Origin: JBNLBS01 sp050303415
GTDB taxonomy: Bacteria; Pseudomonadota; Gammaproteobacteria; Methylococcales; Methylomonadaceae
Assembly (NCBI GenBank): GCA_050303415.1
Contig: JBNLBS010000020.1
Location: forward strand, 12,328-76,327
Direction: 5' to 3'
Length of the DNA: 64,000 nucleotides
The notes under the pieces are model-generated. The model saw nothing but the letters and a program-made list of their open reading frames with translations, was not told where the DNA came from and searched no databases. Below are positions 26,446 through 35,478 of this stretch, piece by piece (position 1 is the stretch's first letter; every line of letters begins with the position of its first letter). The position numbers were made by a program, and so were the translations under genes.

Positions 26446-27804
26446 TTATAGCAAAAAAACTGTTGCCAAACCCAAAAAGGCAACAAATCCAACAACATCA
26501 GTGACGGTCGTTAGCAAGACACCGCCGGCTAGAGCCGGATCGATACCTATGCGCTGTAATAACAGTGGAATACCCGCGCCCGCTAATGCCGCGCAAACCA
26601 AATTAACCACCATGGCCATACCCAGCAACAACCCAAGTCCGGCACTGTGAAACCAGATCCCCGCAATAATAGCTACTACAATCGCCCATACAGCGCCATT
26701 AACCACACCAACTGACATTTCTTTCTTAAGCAGCATAACCGCATTGGTGCCGCCAATCTGGCGTAACGCCAATCCCCTGACAACCAGAGTTAAGGTTTGG
26801 CTGCCGGCAATACCCCCCATACTGGCAACAATCGGCATTAACACCGCCAGCGCGACAATTTGTTCCAGAGTAGCCTCAAATAAGCCAATAACCCAAGAGG
26901 CCAAAAATGCTGTAAATAAATTAACGCCTAACCAAACAGCTCTACGCTTGGCACTGACCACCACCGGGGCAAACATATCCTGCTCTTCATCCAGACCAGC
27001 CATACTCATTAATGAATGATCCGCTTCATCCCTGATCACATCAACCACATCATCAACTGTTATCCGGCCCAGCAACAGTCCGCTATCTGATACGACCGGA
27101 GCAGACAGCATATCTCTATGCTCAAATAACAAGGCAACTTCTGTCGCAGGTAGATGACAGGAAATACCTTCTACGTTTTCATCCATAACATCAACCACCT
27201 TGCTATGAATATCCTTTGTCAACAGATCTGACAAGGCTAACGCACCTAATAAATGGTGATGCCGATCGACAACGAACAAACTATCGGTATCTTTAGGAAT
27301 CTCGCCACGTTTTCTCAAATAACGCAACACCACATCCAATGAAACGTCTTGTCGAATCATCAGTACATCAAGCGACATTAAACCGCCCGCGCTATCGTCA
27401 TCATACGATAAGGCTGATTCCAGACGAATTCGCTCCGGTTTACCTATAGAATCCAGAACCTTGGTTAATAAAGGCTCCTCAAGCACATGCAACAGATCAA
27501 TCAAATCATCTGATTCAAGTAATTCGGCTGCTTTTATCAGACTCCTCGGCCCGGTAATATCTATCAGCCCCTTTGCAACTTCTTCATTCAGCTTAACCAG
27601 AATCTCACCCATAACACTGGGTGGAATAACAGACCAGACTTTTTTACGGCTTTCAGGTTGAATTGACTCAAGCAAGTGAGCTATTTCAGCCGGATACAAA
27701 GTATGAATATAGCTTCTTATCTTGTAAAGGGAGCCATTTGCCAGCAAATCTGAAATTTGTTTTTGCGGTATTTCTTTATTATCGATATTAGCTGTAGATG
27801 GCAT
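26446..27804 (-). CDS. mgtE: Magnesium transporter MgtE
   Basis: Mg2+ channel of the inner membrane. The 452 residues show the MgtE layout: an N-terminal superhelical domain (about 15-130, LYPAEIAHLLESIQPE...), a CBS pair (about 135-255, SLDVLMIRQDVSLDVVLRYLRKRGE and ISCHLPATEVALLFEHRDM), a connecting helix, and five membrane segments with RAVWLGVNLFTAFLASWVIG and MPIVASMGGIAGSQTLTLVVRGLA, the pore-lining motif. The CBS domains act as the Mg2+ sensor in this family. It lies downstream of rapZ with a 112-bp gap. Confidence 0.95.
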   Translation of the reverse strand: MPSTANIDNKEIPQKQISDLLANGSLYKIRSYIHTLYPAEIAHLLESIQPESRKKVWSVIPPSVMGEILVKLNEEVAKGLIDITGPRSLIKAAELLESDDLIDLLHVLEEPLLTKVLDSIGKPERIRLESALSYDDDSAGGLMSLDVLMIRQDVSLDVVLRYLRKRGEIPKDTDSLFVVDRHHHLLGALALSDLLTKDIHSKVVDVMDENVEGISCHLPATEVALLFEHRDMLSAPVVSDSGLLLGRITVDDVVDVIRDEADHSLMSMAGLDEEQDMFAPVVVSAKRRAVWLGVNLFTAFLASWVIGLFEATLEQIVALAVLMPIVASMGGIAGSQTLTLVVRGLALRQIGGTNAVMLLKKEMSVGVVNGAVWAIVVAIIAGIWFHSAGLGLLLGMAMVVNLVCAALAGAGIPLLLQRIGIDPALAGGVLLTTVTDVVGFVAFLGLATVFLL

Positions 27805-27916
27805 TTTGATACATTAATCCATTAAGTTGAATTTGATATTTGGCAGTGAAATTGGTTTTTAAACACTTGTTGCTTAAATAATAGCCTAAAAGGCTAGTCA
27901 CAGCGAACTCAGCGAA

Positions 27917-28774
27917 TTAAACCAGTTCCCGATGTCGAATAATTACATTAAGGCCCTGTTCCTTAAATTTACGGGCAATCGTATCGACCAGGTAAACCGA
28001 ACGATGCTGGCCTCCTGTACATCCTACTGCAACCGTTAAATAACTTCGGCCTTCCGATTCAAATCTAGGAATCCAACGTTGCATAAAACCAACAATATCC
28101 TGAAGCAACTCAGTGACAATATTTTCTTTTTCTAAAAAATCAATAACGGGCTGATCTTTTCCCGTCAAAGCTCTTAATTCTGCTGCCCAATAAGGATTTG
28201 GCAGGCTTCTGGCATCAAACACAAAATCCACATCCAACGGTACTCCATGCTTATACCCAAACGACTGAAACTGTACTGAAATATGCTGCCCCTTTCGCTC
28301 TCCCACCTGATTCCGAATAAGTTCACGCAATTGATGATAATGTGTCCGACTTGTATCAATCACTATATCAGCATATTTGGCAACGGGTGTCAGCATCTCC
28401 TTTTCAATATTTAACGCCTCTTTTAATGGTAAATTTGCATCCGTTAACGGGTGGCGCCTTCGGGTTTCGCTATATCGCTTAAGCAAAATCGACTCATCGG
28501 CCTGCATAAACATGATCTCACAAGCAATTCCCCTGGCTCGAATTTGATTCAGATTCGCAGTAAAGCCAACCAGACTTTCAGTTTGATTTCTGGCATCAAT
28601 ACCAATTGCAGTTTTAGCATAGGTTTGCTGATCTTTAAGCATCACATTACCAATAAAATCATCTAAAAGATTAACCGGTAAATTATCAATACAGTAATAG
28701 CCGCAGTCTTCCAAGGTGTCTAAAGCAATGCTTTTACCAGAACCTGAAAGACCGCTAACAATAATCAGTTTCAT
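27917..28774 (-). CDS. rapZ: RNase adapter/nucleotide-binding protein RapZ
   Basis: Nucleotide- and RNA-binding protein; in E. coli it directs RNase E to the sRNA GlmZ and so controls GlmS. The 285 residues have Walker A GLSGSGKS at 8-15, a Walker-B-like region (YADIVIDTS) and the C-terminal domain with VAVGCTGGQHRSVYLV that binds RNA and UDP-GlcNAc in E. coli. It follows hpf by 66 bp. The ptsN gene normally between hpf and rapZ is absent here. Whether a GlmZ RNA exists in this organism cannot be told from the window. Confidence 0.94.
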   Translation of the reverse strand: MKLIIVSGLSGSGKSIALDTLEDCGYYCIDNLPVNLLDDFIGNVMLKDQQTYAKTAIGIDARNQTESLVGFTANLNQIRARGIACEIMFMQADESILLKRYSETRRRHPLTDANLPLKEALNIEKEMLTPVAKYADIVIDTSRTHYHQLRELIRNQVGERKGQHISVQFQSFGYKHGVPLDVDFVFDARSLPNPYWAAELRALTGKDQPVIDFLEKENIVTELLQDIVGFMQRWIPRFESEGRSYLTVAVGCTGGQHRSVYLVDTIARKFKEQGLNVIIRHRELV

Positions 28775-28840
28775 TATAGAAAGGCCTAAGTTTCAAAAAC
28801 AAAATAATCTTCACTTAAGCCCCTATCCATTAATATTAAA

Positions 28841-29131
28841 TTAACGATGACTGCCGACTTTTTCTTTATGCTTGATAATTTGTCTGTCTAATTTATCAAC
28901 CAAATTATCAATCGCAACATACATATCTTCCTGATGATCTTCGGCAAACAATTTTGCGCCACTGATTTGTACAGTCGCTTCAGCTTTTTGATCCATTTTT
29001 TCCACGCCTAAAATAACATGAACATCTGTTACCTTATCAAAATGACGTTCTAATTTTTCAAATTTTGACTCAACATGCGCCTTTAAAGAATCTGTCACTT
29101 CTAAATGACGACCAGTTACACTAATTTGCAT
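28841..29131 (-). CDS. hpf: Ribosome hibernation-promoting factor HPF (short form)
   Basis: Binds the 30S subunit at the decoding site in stationary phase and promotes 100S dimer formation. At 96 residues it is the short form (no C-terminal dimerization domain), with MQISVTGRHLEVTDSLKAHVESKFEKLERHF and the HQEDMYVAIDNLVDKLDRQIIKHKEK region typical of the family. It sits directly after rpoN, the conserved arrangement. Confidence 0.94.
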   Translation of the reverse strand: MQISVTGRHLEVTDSLKAHVESKFEKLERHFDKVTDVHVILGVEKMDQKAEATVQISGAKLFAEDHQEDMYVAIDNLVDKLDRQIIKHKEKVGSHR

Positions 29132-29177
29132 GGAATTAACTCCTTAATTTAAGATTAATTTAGTTGTAGATTGGCGA

Positions 29178-30620
29178 TTACATTAACCGCTTTCTCTGAC
29201 TTGATGATGGTATTGACATACTTTCGCGATATTTGGCTATAGTCCTTCTCGCAACATTAATGCCTTTTTCCTTCAACATATCAGCTATTTTACTATCACT
29301 TAATGGTTTTGATTGATTTTCATTACTCACCAATTCTTTAATGAATGCTCTAATAGCTGTAGCTGAACATTCCCCGCCCCCTTCAGTAGATACATGACTG
29401 GAAAAGAAATATTTAAATTCATAAATGCCATTTGGGGTATGCATATATTTTTGTGTGGTCACTCTGGAGATAGTGGATTCATGTAATTCCAGTTCTTCCG
29501 CCACATCTCTAAGCACCATTGCTTTCATGGCAATTGCACCATGTTCTAGAAACTCCTGTTGTTTATCGACAATACAACGCGCCACACGCAGCAATGTATC
29601 GTTCCGGCTATGTAAGCTTTTAATAAACCAACGCGCCTCCTGCAGATGATCTTTCATGCTGGTATTATCCCGGCTGCTGTCCGCTCTTTTAATCATACCC
29701 GAATAAAAAGGGTTTATACGCAGTTTTGGAGCAATATCAGGGTTCAAATTAACCTGCCATTTACCGTCAACCTTTTTCACGTAAACATCCGGAATCACAT
29801 ATTCGGAACTGCCGGCCTCAATCTGTAGACCGGGTTTAGGATCCAATGTCCTGATTAAGGCAATAATCTTCCTCAACTTCTCCTCATTGACGCCCAGCTT
29901 GCGTAATAATTTACTTTGATCATGAGCTGCCAATAAATCCAGATGTCTGGTTACCAGAGTTAATGCCTCCGATAAATACTCGGTATCTTCCGGCAATTGT
30001 TGTAATTGTAATTTTAAACAATCAGCCAAATCGATAGCAGCCACGCCGGCAGGGTCAAAATTTTGCACTCTGTGCAATACAGCTTCTACCTCATCAAAGT
30101 CAACATCCTCCAACTGAGTCTGAAGCCCCTGATAGATTTCATCCAGAGAGGTAATTAAATAACCTTCATCATTAATTGAATCGATAATCGTTGTCGCAAT
30201 GGCACGGTCCTGTTCAGAAAAATTGGTTAGCTCCACTTGCCATAACAAATGATCCTGCAATGTTTCCGACTTACTCCGTTGAACCTCAAAATCGGCATTT
30301 TCCGGTGCAGCCTGACTGCTTGAAGCCTGCACAGTGTCATAAACATCATCCCATGAAGTATCTACCGGCAGTTCATCAGGAATTTCTTCCTGCGAACCTG
30401 CGCTTGTAATTTGGTCGCTATTATCAACTTTTTCCGGCAGAATTTCCTGTTCTTCCTGAGTGCTGTCGTCTTCAACCTCCAACATCATATTCGACTCTAA
30501 AGCCTGCTGGATTTCCTGCTGCAAATCCAGTGTAGACAGCTGCAATAACTTAATTGCCTGCTGTAACTGAGGAGTCATGGCCAGCTGCTGGCCTAAACGA
30601 AGCTGTAAAGACTGTTTCAT
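29178..30620 (-). CDS. rpoN: RNA polymerase sigma-54 factor RpoN
   Basis: Sigma-54, used at -24/-12 promoters with AAA+ activators such as the PilR in this window. The 480 residues show region I (LQLRLGQQLAMTPQLQQAIKLLQLSTLDLQQEI), an acidic region II (about 50-110), the core-binding domain, a helix-turn-helix (LELHESTISRVTTQKYM) and the RpoN box ARRTIAKYRE near the C-terminus. It lies 14 bp downstream of lptB, a linkage shared across gammaproteobacteria. Confidence 0.97.
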   Translation of the reverse strand: MKQSLQLRLGQQLAMTPQLQQAIKLLQLSTLDLQQEIQQALESNMMLEVEDDSTQEEQEILPEKVDNSDQITSAGSQEEIPDELPVDTSWDDVYDTVQASSSQAAPENADFEVQRSKSETLQDHLLWQVELTNFSEQDRAIATTIIDSINDEGYLITSLDEIYQGLQTQLEDVDFDEVEAVLHRVQNFDPAGVAAIDLADCLKLQLQQLPEDTEYLSEALTLVTRHLDLLAAHDQSKLLRKLGVNEEKLRKIIALIRTLDPKPGLQIEAGSSEYVIPDVYVKKVDGKWQVNLNPDIAPKLRINPFYSGMIKRADSSRDNTSMKDHLQEARWFIKSLHSRNDTLLRVARCIVDKQQEFLEHGAIAMKAMVLRDVAEELELHESTISRVTTQKYMHTPNGIYEFKYFFSSHVSTEGGGECSATAIRAFIKELVSNENQSKPLSDSKIADMLKEKGINVARRTIAKYRESMSIPSSSQRKRLM

Positions 30621-30633
30621 TGCACTCTAATCA

Positions 30634-31359
30634 TCAAAGACTGAAATTTTCACCCAAATAAACCTTACGCACTTCTTCATTTTTCACAATCTCTTCCGCG
30701 CCGCCTTCAGCAATCACCTGACCATTATTCAAAATATAAGCACGATCACAAATACCCAAGGTCTCTCTGACATTATGTTCGGTAATTAATACACCAATGC
30801 CCCTTTCTTTCAGGTGATCAATAATATCCCTGATATCTTCGACCGAGATCGGATCAACGCCGGCAAAAGGTTCGTCCAGCAAAATAAACTGTGGCTCTGT
30901 TGCCAAAGCCCGTGCAATTTCCACTCGCCTGCGTTCACCACCGGATAACCCAACCGCCACTTGTTCACGCAAATGGGTAATATGAAACTCCTGCAGCAGG
31001 TCTTCAATCACCAATTCAATCTGCCCTTCTGACAAATCCGGCCGTATTTGCAGCACCGCACGTAAATTATCCGCCACAGTCAATTTGCGAAAGACAGATG
31101 GCTCCTGGGGCAAATAGCCAATACCTAATTGCGCTCTGACATGCATAGGGTACTGAGTGATATCCAGATCATCCAGTAAAATTTCACCCTCATCAGCCTT
31201 GATCAAACCAACCAACATATAAAAACTGGTGGTTTTACCGGCCCCATTAGGACCCAACAGACCGACAACCTCACAAGTATTAACATGCAAGGAAACGCCA
31301 TCTACCACATTTCTCTTATTGTAATTTTTAATTAGATGCTTTGCCGCTAGTGTCGTCAT
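30634..31359 (-). CDS. lptB: LPS export ABC transporter ATPase LptB
   Basis: Cytoplasmic ATPase that powers extraction of lipopolysaccharide by LptFG and export along LptC-A-D. The 241 residues match the family. Walker A GPNGAGKTT, Q-loop LPQEPSVFRKL, signature LSGGERRRVEIARAL, Walker B FILLDEPFAGVDPIS and the H-loop ITEHNVRETL are all visible. Its start lies 32 nt inside lptA, so translation is coupled. The lptF and lptG genes are not in the window. Confidence 0.97.
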   Translation of the reverse strand: MTTLAAKHLIKNYNKRNVVDGVSLHVNTCEVVGLLGPNGAGKTTSFYMLVGLIKADEGEILLDDLDITQYPMHVRAQLGIGYLPQEPSVFRKLTVADNLRAVLQIRPDLSEGQIELVIEDLLQEFHITHLREQVAVGLSGGERRRVEIARALATEPQFILLDEPFAGVDPISVEDIRDIIDHLKERGIGVLITEHNVRETLGICDRAYILNNGQVIAEGGAEEIVKNEEVRKVYLGENFSL

Positions 31360-31870
31360 CTGTTGTTTCTGTTTTCTTACCGGGTAATATTACTGTATGA
31401 ACGCGCTTTGTTGCCGTCTCAGTTTCTCCGGCCTTAAGTAATGAGTTTTTGGTATCGTAGCGGATTAAATCACTGGACTGCTTCGCCCCACCCTGCCAAA
31501 TAACCGCCTGCTTCTTTAAAATTAATAAATCTTTTTTCGGGTAAAACTCCCCGATTAAAGAAAGACCGTGCATATCCTCTTTACCTGGACTTGGTGTTTG
31601 TTTGTATTTAGCCGGATTACCGGTAGCAACCATTTTATAGATTTCACCGTCTTTAAAATAAACATCGAGACGATCTGAATCCACTCTAAGGCTTCCTTGA
31701 ATAGTCACCACATCGCCAATATAAATGCTAATGGCTTTCTTATCGTCATACGTGGCGGTATTTGAGTCAATATAAACCGGCTGATCCCGGTCGGTTTCCA
31801 ACGCCAGCGTAACTTTGCTCAATAAAGTCAGCAAACAAACAACACAAAAAAGATAAATATTTTTATTCAT
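31328..31870 (-). CDS. lptA: LPS transport periplasmic protein LptA
   Basis: Periplasmic bridge protein of LPS export. The 180 residues begin with a signal peptide (MNKNIYLFCVVCLLTLLSKVTLA), followed by the OstA/LptA beta-jellyroll (IDSNTATYDDKKAISIYIGDVVTIQGSLRVDSDRLDVYF). The C-terminal tail is Lys/Thr/Asp-rich. It overlaps lptC by 8 nt and lptB by 32 nt. Confidence 0.93.
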   Translation of the reverse strand: MNKNIYLFCVVCLLTLLSKVTLALETDRDQPVYIDSNTATYDDKKAISIYIGDVVTIQGSLRVDSDRLDVYFKDGEIYKMVATGNPAKYKQTPSPGKEDMHGLSLIGEFYPKKDLLILKKQAVIWQGGAKQSSDLIRYDTKNSLLKAGETETATKRVHTVILPGKKTETTDDDTSGKASN

Positions 31871-32429
31871 TAAGTAGATATTTTCCTTTTACATTACTGA
31901 GTAGCTTAAGATGCAATGGCTCGGAAAAATATAATTCCATCCCTATCCCCGTTGTTACATGAGGCGGACTGATCAATTCTGCCCACTCATCTGTTTCAGC
32001 GTAACTGATATCGGGTTGAACGCGAGCATTGGATGTATTAATCGTGAGATGTCGAACGCCTTTTTTTGCAGCCCTATTAACAACTACTTTACCATTTAAT
32101 AGAACATTTTTCCGGTCAGCCGATAAAATACCGGTTTCGGCATGAATGATCCAGGGAGGGGTTCGAGCATTAAAAAACGTCATCACCGGTTTTTGTAAAT
32201 GGGTTTTACCGTCATCACTATAATGTTCAAGCATTTCGGCCAGAATTTTACTTTTAGGCTTGCCCTGTACATCCATTTCCAACTTCACATAGTCAACACT
32301 GTAATAATCAACACTATGTTTTGGCACCACATGCCGCTCAACTTCATCTGAACCCGTTAATTTGACCAGCCACCAGCTTAATAAAGCCAGGCTGATAACA
32401 ATTAAAAAAAACGGACTATGATTTCGCAT
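31863..32429 (-). CDS. lptC: LPS export membrane-anchored protein LptC
   Basis: Bitopic inner-membrane protein that passes LPS from LptBFG to LptA. I chose ATG 32429 (MRNHSPFFLIVISLALLSWWL), which overlaps the kdsC stop as TAATG and gives 188 residues; a TTG three codons earlier is less likely. One N-terminal transmembrane helix is followed by the periplasmic jellyroll (YVKLEMDVQGKPKSKILAEMLEHYSDD...). Complete and in the standard kdsC-lptC-lptA-lptB order. Confidence 0.91.
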   Translation of the reverse strand: MRNHSPFFLIVISLALLSWWLVKLTGSDEVERHVVPKHSVDYYSVDYVKLEMDVQGKPKSKILAEMLEHYSDDGKTHLQKPVMTFFNARTPPWIIHAETGILSADRKNVLLNGKVVVNRAAKKGVRHLTINTSNARVQPDISYAETDEWAELISPPHVTTGIGMELYFSEPLHLKLLSNVKGKYLLNE

Positions 32430-32953
32430 TACAAACAATAAGTATCTATAATCTGGTCAAAAGTTCCCTGCGCCTGCATGATTAAATCGCAGACTTCCCT
32501 TACCGCTCCCTGCCCACCATTTAACGTCGTGCACCAATCGGCTCTTTCTTTAACCGCAAAGTTGGCATCATTTACCGCAATAGCCAACCCGACTCTAACC
32601 ATAATCGGTAAATCCAGCACATCATCACCGATATGCGCTGCCTGCTCGTGTCGTATACCCAGCTTGTTGATAATTTCCTGAAACGCCGCCCGTTTATCTT
32701 CATGCCCCTGATAAACCAGCTCTATGCCTAAATTCTTCATGCGTAAAGCCACCGACGCGGATTTACGCCCGGAAATAACGGCTACTTCTACACCGCTCTG
32801 CCTTAGCAACTTGATGCCATGTCCGTCACGCGCATGAAAAGCCTTATACTCCTGTCCCTGATTATCAAAAAAAAGTTTGCCGTCGGTTAATACGCCATCC
32901 ACATCCAGGATCAATAGTTTTAATCTTTTAGCCTTTTCAATTATGTCCTGCAT
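32429..32953 (-). CDS. kdsC: 3-deoxy-D-manno-octulosonate 8-phosphate phosphatase KdsC
   Basis: HAD-family phosphatase that makes Kdo for LPS. The 174 residues have HAD motif I LLILDVDGVLTDGKL (catalytic Asp pair), motif II VISGRKSA and the later GDDVLDLPIM. It is the small, capless type acting as a tetramer. It lies 16 bp after kdsD, whose product acts two steps earlier in the Kdo pathway. Confidence 0.96.
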   Translation of the reverse strand: MQDIIEKAKRLKLLILDVDGVLTDGKLFFDNQGQEYKAFHARDGHGIKLLRQSGVEVAVISGRKSASVALRMKNLGIELVYQGHEDKRAAFQEIINKLGIRHEQAAHIGDDVLDLPIMVRVGLAIAVNDANFAVKERADWCTTLNGGQGAVREVCDLIMQAQGTFDQIIDTYCL

Positions 32954-32969
32954 CTACGTTATTCCAATA

Positions 32970-33941
32970 TCAAACGATACCCGCCCGAATTAAATCATGC
33001 ATATTCAACGCCCCCAACACCTTTTTCTGCTCATCTACCACAATCAATCCGTTAAACTTGCGCTTTTCCATCATCTGCATAGCTTCTGCCGCCAGCATAT
33101 CCTGCCCAATCACGGTACAATTTGCAGTCATCACTTCTTTGATAGGCGTATTATGAATATCGAAATCCTTCTCCAGCATACGCCTCAAGTCACCATCGGT
33201 AAAAATACCGGCGATCCGGTCATCGGCATCCAAAATGGCTGTCATACCCAATTGCTTTTCAGTCATTTCCAATAAAGCTTCAGAAATCAATGCGCTTTCT
33301 TTAACCAATGGGATTTTGTCTCCGGTATGCATAAGGTCACTGACCATCAGCAACAAGCGTTTACCCAAACTACCGCCAGGGTGAGACAAGGCAAAATCAT
33401 CCGGGGTAAAGCCACGTGCTTCCAGTAATGCCACCGCCATCGCATCCCCCATCGCTAAAGCAGCGGTGGTACTGGAGGTTGGCGCCAGATTAAGCGGACA
33501 GGCCTCATTTTCAACCGCTACCGTAATATGCGTATTGGCAAACCGAGCCAAAGTGGACGCCGGATTGCCGGTCATTGCAATTAATGGCACCGCCAGACGC
33601 TTAATAATAGGTAAAATAGTTAAAACTTCATTCGTTTCACCCGAATTGGACAAGGCTAGAACCACATCCTGCGTGGTAATCATGCCTAAATCACCATGAC
33701 TGGCCTCACCGGGGTGAACAAAAAACGCCGGAGTTCCTGTACTGGCCAGAGTTGCGGCAATCTTACCGGCAACATGACCGGATTTGCCCATACCGGTCAC
33801 GACTACCCGACCTTTACAATTAAACATTAACTCGCAGGCAGCAACAAAGTCATCGTTGATTTGCTGTGCCAGCGCAGTAACCGCCTGCGCCTCAGCCTGA
33901 ATCACCGCCAAACCCATTTGTTTTAATTTTTCAGCCTGCAT
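32970..33941 (-). CDS. kdsD: Arabinose-5-phosphate isomerase KdsD
   Basis: Converts ribulose 5-phosphate to arabinose 5-phosphate, the first Kdo-specific step. The 323 residues comprise a SIS domain (about 40-175) with GRVVVTGMGKSGHVAGKIAATLASTGTPAFFVHPGEASHGDLG, a linker, and two CBS motifs (VSDLMHTGDKIPLVKESALISEALLEM and MTANCTVIGQDMLAAEAMQMME). The active-site region is intact. Second in the yrbG-kdsD-kdsC-lpt operon. Confidence 0.96.
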   Translation of the reverse strand: MQAEKLKQMGLAVIQAEAQAVTALAQQINDDFVAACELMFNCKGRVVVTGMGKSGHVAGKIAATLASTGTPAFFVHPGEASHGDLGMITTQDVVLALSNSGETNEVLTILPIIKRLAVPLIAMTGNPASTLARFANTHITVAVENEACPLNLAPTSSTTAALAMGDAMAVALLEARGFTPDDFALSHPGGSLGKRLLLMVSDLMHTGDKIPLVKESALISEALLEMTEKQLGMTAILDADDRIAGIFTDGDLRRMLEKDFDIHNTPIKEVMTANCTVIGQDMLAAEAMQMMEKRKFNGLIVVDEQKKVLGALNMHDLIRAGIV

Positions 33942-33954
33942 GTCAATCTCTGTG

Positions 33955-34929
33955 TTAAGCGGTAACCGTCAGTGTACTTTGATAAACAACCCATTGATAG
34001 CTGCCATATCCCAATAATAACAACAAACCTTCCAAACGATTAATCCGCCCCTGTTTTCTAAAACCATAGCCTAAGAAAAACAGAACACCGGTAAACATCA
34101 ACATAACCGGAAAATCCCGGCTGACTACACTTTCAGCCAAAGCACCCGGTGCTATCAAGCCGGGAATAGAATAAACGGCAAGCAAATTGTACATATTGGA
34201 ACCAATAACATTACCGACAGCAAGATCATCTTCATCTTTTAATACACTGGCAACAGATGCCGCTAATTCAGGCAAACTGGTTCCAAGGGCAACAATCGTC
34301 AAACCAATCACCAAGTCACTAATCCCCAGATGGTGGGCTATATTCACAGAGGCCCAGACCAATAACCTGGAGCTCACCAGCAAACCAATCAAGCCGACAA
34401 TAAAATAAATCCAAGACTTGGCCATCGATAATCCGTCTGCCAATTCACTTTCAACTTCATCCGCAAAAATATCATGGTTTTTTTCTTGCTTTGCCGTTCT
34501 GGCCAACCAACTCAAAAAACAAACCAACCCAACTATCATCAGCAAGCCGTCAGTTAAAGTTAAACCGTCAAAAGCGAGTAAATAACAGAAAATACTGGTC
34601 AACATTAAAATCGGTAGCTCCCGCTTCAACATACCCGAATGGACAGATAAAGGAGAAATCAAAGCCGTACAACCTAAAATCAAGCCGACATTGGCAATAT
34701 TTGAACCCAGTGCATTACCTACAGCCAAGCCTGGATTACCATGCCATGATGCAATGGTTGAAACCAATATTTCAGGCGCAGAAGTACCCAAACCCACAAT
34801 AGTCAAACCAATCAACAGTGGCGGCACCCCCATCTTTTTAGCGATTGAAGCTGTACCATCTACAAATTTGTCTGCCGAATAAACTAAAACGATCAAGCCG
34901 CCCAACAGGGTAAAAAAGTTAATCCACAT
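33955..34929 (-). CDS. yrbG: Calcium/sodium antiporter, YrbG family
   Basis: Inner-membrane CaCA-family exchanger of 324 residues built as an inverted repeat. The two alpha-repeat motifs are GLGTSAPEILVSTIA (about residue 46) and ALGTSLPELAASVAS (about residue 215). Each has the acidic residue that coordinates the cation, and each is followed by an AVGN(A/V)LGSN-like motif. About ten hydrophobic helices are visible. It heads the operon with kdsD, as in E. coli, and is divergent from mlaF. Confidence 0.93.
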   Translation of the reverse strand: MWINFFTLLGGLIVLVYSADKFVDGTASIAKKMGVPPLLIGLTIVGLGTSAPEILVSTIASWHGNPGLAVGNALGSNIANVGLILGCTALISPLSVHSGMLKRELPILMLTSIFCYLLAFDGLTLTDGLLMIVGLVCFLSWLARTAKQEKNHDIFADEVESELADGLSMAKSWIYFIVGLIGLLVSSRLLVWASVNIAHHLGISDLVIGLTIVALGTSLPELAASVASVLKDEDDLAVGNVIGSNMYNLLAVYSIPGLIAPGALAESVVSRDFPVMLMFTGVLFFLGYGFRKQGRINRLEGLLLLLGYGSYQWVVYQSTLTVTA

Positions 34930-35190
34930 AGGTTTCTGAGTTAAAAATCAATTATTATGCCATGTTTGTGGCAACAATGCTTTTAAGGATAGTTTGAAGG
35001 GAAGAAAAAACAAAGTGTTTGTGCCCTTAGAGTGCATTCCAACAAGAATATTTTAGCCCATTGTTGATTTTTGTATGCACCTTACCTTAGCCCCCTTGAC
35101 CCTCCGCGAAAATACATACCTTAAGTTTGCTAGCGTCGTAAGCATTTCCCCGCTGAATCGATGCAACGAGAAAATTCGGGTTACGTTTTG
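34930..35190. other. Non-coding part of the yrbG-mlaF divergent region
   Basis: No credible gene, RNA or terminator was recognised here. The region must carry the promoters for the yrbG-kdsD operon (minus) and perhaps the mla operon (plus), but no strong -35/-10 pair stands out by eye. Confidence 0.4.
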
Positions 35191-35229
35191 CAACTGCAAC
35201 TGCAACTGCAACTGCAACTGCAACTGCAA
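35191..35229 (+). repeat. (CAACTG)6 tandem hexanucleotide repeat
   Basis: Six perfect consecutive copies of CAACTG at 35191-35226 followed by a partial CAA. The repeat is in the non-coding region between yrbG and mlaF. Short perfect tandem repeats can change copy number by slippage and alter spacing of promoter elements. The repeat is directly visible; any regulatory role is inferred. Confidence 0.95.
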
Positions 35230-35279
35230 TTATAAAGCTAGCGCCGGCCTACTGTAATACCTTATTAAGGATAAATTTT

Positions 35280-35408
35280 ATGTTATCCATTAATAAAGAT
35301 GAGCTGCGGAATCGGTTACAAAAGCGTACATTCATGTCGGAACACACTGATGCCAACACACCCCACAATACCAACAAAAGCAATGATATATTTAATAACA
35401 AAAGTTGA
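35280..35408 (+). CDS. Possible 42-residue small protein upstream of mlaF
   Basis: An ATG at 35280 preceded by AAGGAT at a good distance (8 nt) opens a frame of 42 codons. The product begins MLSINKDELRNRLQKR and ends in an Asn/Thr/Ser-rich tail (NTNKSNDIFNNKS). It has no recognised family and no membrane segment. Its N-terminal half could form an amphipathic helix. It is not related to IbaG or MlaC. It could be a chance frame in the mla leader; the ribosome-binding site is the main support. Confidence 0.35.
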   Translation: MLSINKDELRNRLQKRTFMSEHTDANTPHNTNKSNDIFNNKS

Positions 35409-35478
35409 TCATTGACTTAACTACGCATAGTCATAGAGAATAGTCGGTTTAAATATTTTTATAGTGCCAAAATAACGC

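Noticed and set aside
35075..35257. A 60-codon ORF ending in a Cys-Asn repeat
   Set aside because: The CNCNCN run is only the translation of the CAACTG tract. No ribosome-binding site and no family resemblance.
977..35451. The 14-mer GAATAGTCGGTTTA occurs at 977-990 near pstS and at 35438-35451 before mlaF
   Set aside because: A shared 14-mer is expected several times by chance in 64 kb of both-way comparison, and the positions relative to the genes differ in orientation.
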